NCBI GenBank assembly: GCA_002255905.1
Contig: NKIN01000001.1
Coordinates: forward strand, 310,001-374,000
Source: Burkholderiales bacterium PBB1
GTDB taxonomy: Bacteria > Pseudomonadota > Gammaproteobacteria > Burkholderiales > Burkholderiaceae_C
Length of the DNA: 64,000 nucleotides
Direction of reading: 5' to 3'
Shown: piece by piece, positions 57,791 to 64,000 of the stretch
Layout of the letters: every line of letters begins with the position of its first letter
Position numbering within the stretch: the stretch's first letter is position 1
Program-made: the position numbers and the translations under genes
Notes under the pieces: model-generated
Database searches by the model: none
What the model saw: the letters and a program-made list of their open reading frames with translations, nothing else
Told to the model about the DNA's origin: nothing

Positions 57791-58042
57791 ATGAAATGCC
57801 CACACTGCCCGGATGCCGTGCTGTCGATGGTGGACAGGCAAGGCGTCGAAGTCGATTACTGCCCGCAATGCCGCGGCGTCTGGCTGGACCGCGGCGAGCT
57901 GGACAAGCTGCTCGAGCGGGCTGCATCGGCGTCCACGCCATCCCGGCCATCCCGTCCCGATTTCGTTGACTCGGATTTCAGAGGCTCATCGCCTTACGCC
58001 ACCCGCCGGCGCAAGTCCTGGCTCGACGAGATCTTCGACTGA
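57791..58042 (+). CDS. TFIIB-type zinc-ribbon protein
   Basis: 83 aa from ATG 57791 with GGGAG upstream. A single zinc ribbon at the N-terminus: CPHCPDAVL and, after VDYCPQCRGVWLDRGEL, the second CxxC. The C-terminal half is Ser/Pro/Arg-rich and ends WLDEIFD. The family (zf-TFIIB) has no defined role. It stands 17 bp after the Bax-inhibitor gene. Confidence 0.9.
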   Translation: MKCPHCPDAVLSMVDRQGVEVDYCPQCRGVWLDRGELDKLLERAASASTPSRPSRPDFVDSDFRGSSPYATRRRKSWLDEIFD

Positions 58043-58050
58043 CCGTGACG

Positions 58051-58650
58051 ATGTCGATCGCCCAGCGCCTGCACGCCGCGGCTGACGAGTTGCGGTGCGA
58101 GCACACCAACCTGCAGTTCCTGGTGGATGCGCACCGCCCGCAGGTGCGCGAGGCGCTGCTGGTGCTGCTCGGCACCTTGTGCCTGTGTCCGGTGCCCGGC
58201 GTCGGCACGGTGGTGGGAGCTGCCATCTTTGCCATGGCGGTGATGAGCTGGCGCGGTGCTGGCGACGTGAGCCTGCCGTCTCGTTTCGGTGATTTCGGCC
58301 TGTCGCGGGTGCGCGCGACGCGGGTGTTGCGGACGCTGGCACGGATACACGAAGTGGCTGAGCGCACCCACCAGCCGCGCTGGCGGGCACTCGTCGATCG
58401 GCTGCCCGACCGCGTGATGGCAGGTGCTGCCGCTCTGATGGGTTTGCTGATTGCGTTGCCCATCCCGCTGGGGAACTTGCTTCCTGGGCTTGCGCTGATA
58501 CTGGCAGGCCTGGGCCTGCTGCGCCGAGACGGCCTGTCATTGCTGCTGGGGGCCGGTTGTGGCGTGTTGGGCACCGCCTGGCCGCTGGCGCTGGTGGTTG
58601 CGGCGTGGGCCTCATTGGGCGATACAGTGACTCGGGCCATCGGTTTTTGA
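58051..58650 (+). CDS. ExoD-family membrane protein
   Basis: 199 aa from ATG 58051; a GTG at 58045 would add two residues. Family-typical CPVPGVGTVVGAAIFAMAV and IPLGNLLPGLALILAGLGLL, with about four membrane helices. ExoD is needed for exopolysaccharide production and nodule invasion in Rhizobium, mechanism unknown. It starts 8 bp after the zinc-ribbon gene. Confidence 0.88.
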   Translation: MSIAQRLHAAADELRCEHTNLQFLVDAHRPQVREALLVLLGTLCLCPVPGVGTVVGAAIFAMAVMSWRGAGDVSLPSRFGDFGLSRVRATRVLRTLARIHEVAERTHQPRWRALVDRLPDRVMAGAAALMGLLIALPIPLGNLLPGLALILAGLGLLRRDGLSLLLGAGCGVLGTAWPLALVVAAWASLGDTVTRAIGF

Positions 58651-58657
58651 GTTCAGA

Positions 58658-59026
58658 ATGCACACATCCATGGTCAAACGCGCGATAGACACCACCGAAA
58701 AAGTCTTCCTGATGCTGATCGCGGGGTTCACCGTGGTGGCGATGGCGCAAGAGATCTGGCTGCTCGTCGAGAACCGCAGGGTGGAGCTGAAAGACCTGCT
58801 GATGATGTTCATCTACGCCGAGGTGCTGGGTATGCTGGCGGCCTTCTACAGCCGGCAGCGCAACGTGATCTTGCTGCCGCTGTTCATCGCGATGACCGCA
58901 CTCAGCCGATTGATCATCCTGCAGGGCAAGGAAGCCGATGCCATGGCGCTCATGTACGAGAGTGGCGCGATCCTCTTGATCGCGCTGGCATGCTGGCTGA
59001 TCAGCCGCATGCGCAGCGCCGACTGA
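58658..59026 (+). CDS. PsiE-family membrane protein
   Basis: 122 aa, four hydrophobic segments (starting VFLMLIAGFTVVAMAQEIW, with family motif YAEVLGMLAAFY). Resembles phosphate-starvation-inducible PsiE. It starts 7 bp after the exoD-like stop. Whether it responds to phosphate here cannot be seen; no Pho box was recognised. A phoD gene is in the window but 46 kb away. Confidence 0.85.
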   Translation: MHTSMVKRAIDTTEKVFLMLIAGFTVVAMAQEIWLLVENRRVELKDLLMMFIYAEVLGMLAAFYSRQRNVILLPLFIAMTALSRLIILQGKEADAMALMYESGAILLIALACWLISRMRSAD

Positions 59027-59137
59027 CCCAGCCGTAGCGGGCCTGAGCCACGCGCAGGGATCAGGCCGGGCACTGATGCGCGGTGCGCTATCGTGGCGTC
59101 CCGCCGCAGCGACACTGTCCCATCCCGAGGAGCCCGC

Positions 59138-60244
<1,107 letters not shown>

Positions 60245-60343
60245 CCAAGGGCTGGCCCCGACCGGCCCCTGGTTGACGTCGATCAATCCGCGGCGCACGC
60301 TCGGCTCCGATCATCGGACACTGATCGTTCCAGGAGCTGTGCC

Positions 60344-61270
60344 GTGCTGTACGCCTTTGTCACCCATGCCGACTGCTTGCGCCACGAGATGGGCGCAGGC
60401 CACCCGGAGTGCCCCGAGCGGCTGGCGGCCATCCACGACCAATTGCTGATCAAGGGCTTGCTCGACTACATGGTGGCGTACGACGCGCCGCTGGCCACCG
60501 AAGCGCAGCTGGCACGCGCGCACTCGCCGGGCTACGTGCGCGACCTGATCGGCATGGCACCCAGCGCGGGCCATCGCCAGATCGATCCCGACACAGCGAT
60601 GAACCCGTACACCGTGCCCGCGGCGCTGCGTGCGGCCGGCGCCGCGGTGCTGGCCACCGACCTGGTGCTGAACGGTGAAGCGGCCACCGCGTTCTGCAGC
60701 GTGCGCCCGCCAGGCCACCATGCGACGCGCGAGGCCGCGATGGGCTTTTGCTTCTTCAACAACGTGGCGGTCGGCATCCGACATGCGCTCGCCGCGCACG
60801 GCCTCCAGCGCGTGGCGCTGATCGACTTCGACGTGCACCACGGCAACGGGAGCGAAGACATCTTCCGTGGCGACGAGCGCGTGCTGATGTGCTCGATCTT
60901 CGAGCAGGGCCTGTACCCCTTCACCGGCGACGATGCCACCGGGCCGAACATGGTCAACATTGGCTTGCCGCCACGCTCGGGTGGCGACAAGCTGCGTGCG
61001 GCCGTGACGGACCACTGGTTGCCGGCACTCGATGCGTTTGCGCCTGAACTCATCTTCATCTCGGCCGGCTTCGACGGCCACCGGGAAGACGACATGGGCA
61101 ACCTCGCGCTGGTCGAGGCCGACTACGCCTGGGTCACCCAGCAGCTCATGGCCGTGGCCCAGCGGCACTGCCAAGGCCGCGTGGTGTCCTGCCTCGAAGG
61201 CGGCTATGCACTGAGCGCGCTTGGGCGCAGTGCGACGGCCCATGTGCAAGTGCTCATCGGCGCTGACTGA
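60344..61270 (+). CDS. Histone-deacetylase-family deacylase
   Basis: 308 aa from GTG 60344 with AGGAG upstream. Zinc and catalytic residues are in place: RPPGHHATR, DFDVHHGNG and SAGFDGHREDD. Bacterial members include AcuC, which deacetylates acetyl-CoA synthetase, and acetylpolyamine amidohydrolases. The next gene begins 5 bp later and contains a GNAT acetyltransferase domain, which favours the protein-deacetylase reading. Confidence 0.92.
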   Translation: MLYAFVTHADCLRHEMGAGHPECPERLAAIHDQLLIKGLLDYMVAYDAPLATEAQLARAHSPGYVRDLIGMAPSAGHRQIDPDTAMNPYTVPAALRAAGAAVLATDLVLNGEAATAFCSVRPPGHHATREAAMGFCFFNNVAVGIRHALAAHGLQRVALIDFDVHHGNGSEDIFRGDERVLMCSIFEQGLYPFTGDDATGPNMVNIGLPPRSGGDKLRAAVTDHWLPALDAFAPELIFISAGFDGHREDDMGNLALVEADYAWVTQQLMAVAQRHCQGRVVSCLEGGYALSALGRSATAHVQVLIGAD

Positions 61271-61275
61271 ACCCG

Positions 61276-63966
61276 ATGGACAAGCACTACCTGACGCCGT
61301 TGTTCGCGCCGGCCTCGATCGTGGTCTTCGAGGGTCAGCCTGACGGCGAGCGGGGTCGCACCCCACTCGACCGCACCGTTGGTGATGCGCTGCGCGCACA
61401 GCCCTACGCCGGCACGCTGCAGTTCATCGACATCCACGCCAGCGGCACGCTGGCCGATCTGGCCCACGCGCAGGCCGATCTGGCCATCATCGCGCTGCCG
61501 CCGCCCGATGTGGCGGCGGCGCTCGAGGTCGCGGGCCGCATGGCGTGCCGCTCGGCGCTGGTGATCAGCGCGGGCATCGACGCCGATCGCGCGGCTGAAC
61601 TCAAGCGCGTTGCCCGGCGCGAGGGCATGCACCTGCTCGGGCCCAACAGCCTGGGCTTCCAGCGGCCGCAGTCGCAGCTGAATGCCAGCGCGGCAGGCCC
61701 GCTGGCCAAGGCAGGTTCGCTCGCGCTGGTGTCGCAGTCGGGGGCGCTGACCGCCTCGATGCTGGACTGGGCGAGCCAGAACGGGGTGGGCTTCTCGGCC
61801 GTGGTGTCGCTGGGGGCGAACACCGCGGTCGACATCGCGCAGGTGCTCGACTTCCTGGCGAGCGATGCGCAGACGCAAAGCATCATCGTCTACCTCGAAG
61901 GCATTGGCAGCGCGCGCCACTTCATGAGCGCCTTGCGCGCGGCGGCCAGCGCCAAGCCGGTGGTAGTGCTGAAGGCAGGCCGCCGGCCGGCGGGCAACGA
62001 GGCGGCGCACACCCACAGCGGTGCCACGGTGGGCAGCGACGAGGTGTTCGATGCGGCACTGCGCCGCGCCGGCGCGGTGCGTGTGCGCTCGTTCGTGGAG
62101 CTCTTCTCTGCGGCCAAGTGCCTGGCCTCGCGCTACCGGCCGGTCGGCAAGCGGCTGGCCATCGTCACCAACGGGGGCGGGCCGGGTGTGCTGGCCGCTG
62201 ACTGGGTCAATGAACTCACGCTCGAACTGGGCAAGCTTTCGGCTGAATCGGTGGCGACGCTGAAGCCGGCGCTGCCACCGGCCGCGTCGCTCACCGACCT
62301 GATCGACCTCTCGGAAGACGCGACCCCCGAGCACTACCGCGCCGCCGTTGCCGCGGCGGGCAACGACCCGCAGATCGATGGGTTGCTGGCGCTCTATTCG
62401 CCGAAGCCCGGCGCTGATGCCACCGCCGTGGCCAGCGCGCTGGCTGCGCTGAGGCCGGTGCTCGGCAAACCCTTGCTCGCGTGCTGGATGGGCGACAGCT
62501 CGGTCGGCGAGGCGCGTGCGGTGCTGGGTGCGGCGGGGATCCCAGCCTTCCGCACGCCCGAGGCGGCGGTCGGCGCCTTCGGCAACATCGCGACCTTCTA
62601 TCAAAACCAGCGCCTGCTGCAGCAGACACCACCACCGCTGTCGGCGCTGTCGAAGCCCGACATCGAAGGTGCGCGCCTGGTCATCGACAGCGTGCTCGCC
62701 GAGCGTCGCCGGGTGCTGACCGAGATGGAGTCGAAGACGCTGCTGTCGGCGTTTCACATCCCCGTCACCCAGACCCTGCTCGCGCGCAGCGCCCACGAGG
62801 CGATGATGATCGCGACGCAGCTCGGTTTTCCGGTCGCACTGAAGATCGACTCGGCCGACATCGGTCACAAGTCCGATGTGCAGGGCGTGGCCCTCAACAT
62901 CATGAGCGCAGCCAGCGCACGCGACACCTACAACGACATGGTCGAGCGCGTCGCGAAGCTGATGCCCGAGGCGCGCATCAACGGTGTGACCGTGCAGAAG
63001 ATGGCCCGCGCGCAGCGAGGCCGGGAGGTGTCGATTGGCGTGGTCACCGACGACCCGTTCGGACCGGTGATCGTGTTCGGTGCGGGCGGCGTGATGATCG
63101 AGCTGATCAACGACCGCGCAATGGAGCTGCCGCCGCTGAATCAGTTCCTGGCGCGGCACCTGATCGAGCGCTCGCGCGTGGCCGAGACACTGGCCGACTG
63201 GCGAGGCGCCAGCGCGGTCGACATGGCGGCGCTGGAGCAGGTGCTGCTGCGGGTCTCGGAGATGGTATGCGCGCTGCCGCAGCTGCGCGAGATGGACATC
63301 AACCCGATCATCGTGGATGCAGAAGGCGCGGTGGCGGTCGATGCGCGCATCGTCGTCGACCCCCTGGTGCAGGCCTCGAACAGTGCCGCCCATCCCCACG
63401 GCCACCTGGCGATCCTGCCTTATCCGGCGCGCTACGAGCAGCTCTGGCCGCTCCGCGGTGGTGTGTCATGCGTGGTGCGTGCCATCCATCCCGACGACGC
63501 GCAGATGCTGCAGCATCTGGTGCGCACGCTGTCGCCGGAAAGCCGCTTCTTGCGCTTTGCCTCGAACGCCCCTGAGTTGTCGCCCTCGATGCTGGCGCGT
63601 TTCACGCTGATCGACTACGACCGCGAGATGGCGCTGGTGGCGGTGGTGAAGGAGCGCAGCGTGACGACAAACGGAGAGGTCGTCGAGACCGAGCGCATCG
63701 TCGGCGTGTCACGCTACATCACCAACCCGGACCAGTCGAGCTGCGAATTCGCGTTGCTGGTGGCCGATGACTTCAAGGGCAAGGGCCTGGGCTCGCGTCT
63801 GATGGAAAGCATCATGGACGTGGCGCGTGACAGAGGGCTTGCGGAGATCGAAGGCCTGGTGCTCGCGAAGAACACCGACATGCTCGATCTGATGAAGAGC
63901 CTCGGGTTCACCAGCAAGCGCTACACCGACGACCCGGATTTCAACCTCGTGAGCCACGCGCTGTGA
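61276..63966 (+). CDS. Acyl-CoA-synthetase-like / GNAT acetyltransferase fusion
   Basis: 896 aa. A CoA-binding Rossmann domain (~10-135), a succinyl-CoA-ligase-like region (~140-460, SQSGALTASMLDWASQNGVG), an ATP-grasp region (~480-710, PVALKIDSADIGHKSDVQGV) and a C-terminal GNAT domain (~735-890, FKGKGLGSRLMESIMDVARD). This architecture is shared with Pat/PatZ protein lysine acetyltransferases, where the ligase part is regulatory. Placed 5 bp after the deacetylase gene, it could form a reversible acetylation pair. Confidence 0.92.
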   Translation: MDKHYLTPLFAPASIVVFEGQPDGERGRTPLDRTVGDALRAQPYAGTLQFIDIHASGTLADLAHAQADLAIIALPPPDVAAALEVAGRMACRSALVISAGIDADRAAELKRVARREGMHLLGPNSLGFQRPQSQLNASAAGPLAKAGSLALVSQSGALTASMLDWASQNGVGFSAVVSLGANTAVDIAQVLDFLASDAQTQSIIVYLEGIGSARHFMSALRAAASAKPVVVLKAGRRPAGNEAAHTHSGATVGSDEVFDAALRRAGAVRVRSFVELFSAAKCLASRYRPVGKRLAIVTNGGGPGVLAADWVNELTLELGKLSAESVATLKPALPPAASLTDLIDLSEDATPEHYRAAVAAAGNDPQIDGLLALYSPKPGADATAVASALAALRPVLGKPLLACWMGDSSVGEARAVLGAAGIPAFRTPEAAVGAFGNIATFYQNQRLLQQTPPPLSALSKPDIEGARLVIDSVLAERRRVLTEMESKTLLSAFHIPVTQTLLARSAHEAMMIATQLGFPVALKIDSADIGHKSDVQGVALNIMSAASARDTYNDMVERVAKLMPEARINGVTVQKMARAQRGREVSIGVVTDDPFGPVIVFGAGGVMIELINDRAMELPPLNQFLARHLIERSRVAETLADWRGASAVDMAALEQVLLRVSEMVCALPQLREMDINPIIVDAEGAVAVDARIVVDPLVQASNSAAHPHGHLAILPYPARYEQLWPLRGGVSCVVRAIHPDDAQMLQHLVRTLSPESRFLRFASNAPELSPSMLARFTLIDYDREMALVAVVKERSVTTNGEVVETERIVGVSRYITNPDQSSCEFALLVADDFKGKGLGSRLMESIMDVARDRGLAEIEGLVLAKNTDMLDLMKSLGFTSKRYTDDPDFNLVSHAL

Positions 63967-64000
63967 TCGTTGCGGCCTACTTCGGTTCGGCAGAACGCTC

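Overview
The window reads as ordinary chromosome of a high-GC betaproteobacterium of the order Burkholderiales, most like the Rubrivivax/Leptothrix/Ideonella/Sphaerotilaceae group. The grounds are protein-level resemblance, the polA / DUF2782 / thrB neighbourhood, a GTP-type PEP carboxykinase, a PEP-CTERM exported protein and a BPSS1780-type membrane protein. This is inference from recognised families; no rRNA or tRNA gene was recognised that could place it further.

Layout. 1-6.5 kb: end of a DUF6600 envelope protein, a membrane-anchored chemoreceptor, a SLAC1/TehA-type channel, and a divergent quinone-oxidoreductase/LysR pair with an inverted repeat between them. 6.6-16 kb: a long minus-strand block with a ParA-like ATPase, pckG (probably with a non-ATG start), a small membrane protein, a Tat-exported PhoD, and a DUF3604 / peptidyl-prolyl isomerase / HupE-UreJ cluster. 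16-24.5 kb: a PEP-CTERM protein, a degenerate PCu(A)C protein, a lipoprotein, a fused transporter/spermidine-synthase-like protein, a 2OG-Fe oxygenase, and a DUF2782-thrB-BPSS1780-SDR run. 24.5-33.5 kb: polA, a TetR/SDR pair sharing an 18-bp palindromic operator, pyruvate carboxylase and purU. 33.6-43.6 kb: signalling genes (a diguanylate cyclase, a large hybrid kinase, and a Spy/CpxP-like protein with an OmpR-type regulator and sensor kinase), plus a porin, yciH, a thioredoxin-like protein and CsbD. 43.8-51.2 kb: small accessory genes, gluQ, LysR/pirin, flavodoxin, DUF599, egtB and trhO. 52.4-64 kb: dnaE, a NhaR-like regulator, a run of small membrane proteins, class III alcohol dehydrogenase, and a histone-deacetylase-family protein next to an acyl-CoA-synthetase-like/GNAT fusion.

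The clearest accessory region is 51.28-52.37 kb. Two related, structured repeat elements lie in inverted orientation around a visibly AT-richer segment holding one unknown small alpha-helical protein. In each copy an outer and an inner stem are kept although their sequences differ between copies, while two boxes (14 and 20 nt) are identical. This is the best candidate for an undescribed element. Other leads are the self-contained TetR/SDR operator pair, the DUF3604-foldase-HupE cluster, the deacetylase/acetyltransferase pair, a copper chaperone that has lost most of its ligands, and pckG with a perfect Shine-Dalgarno in front of an ATC codon.
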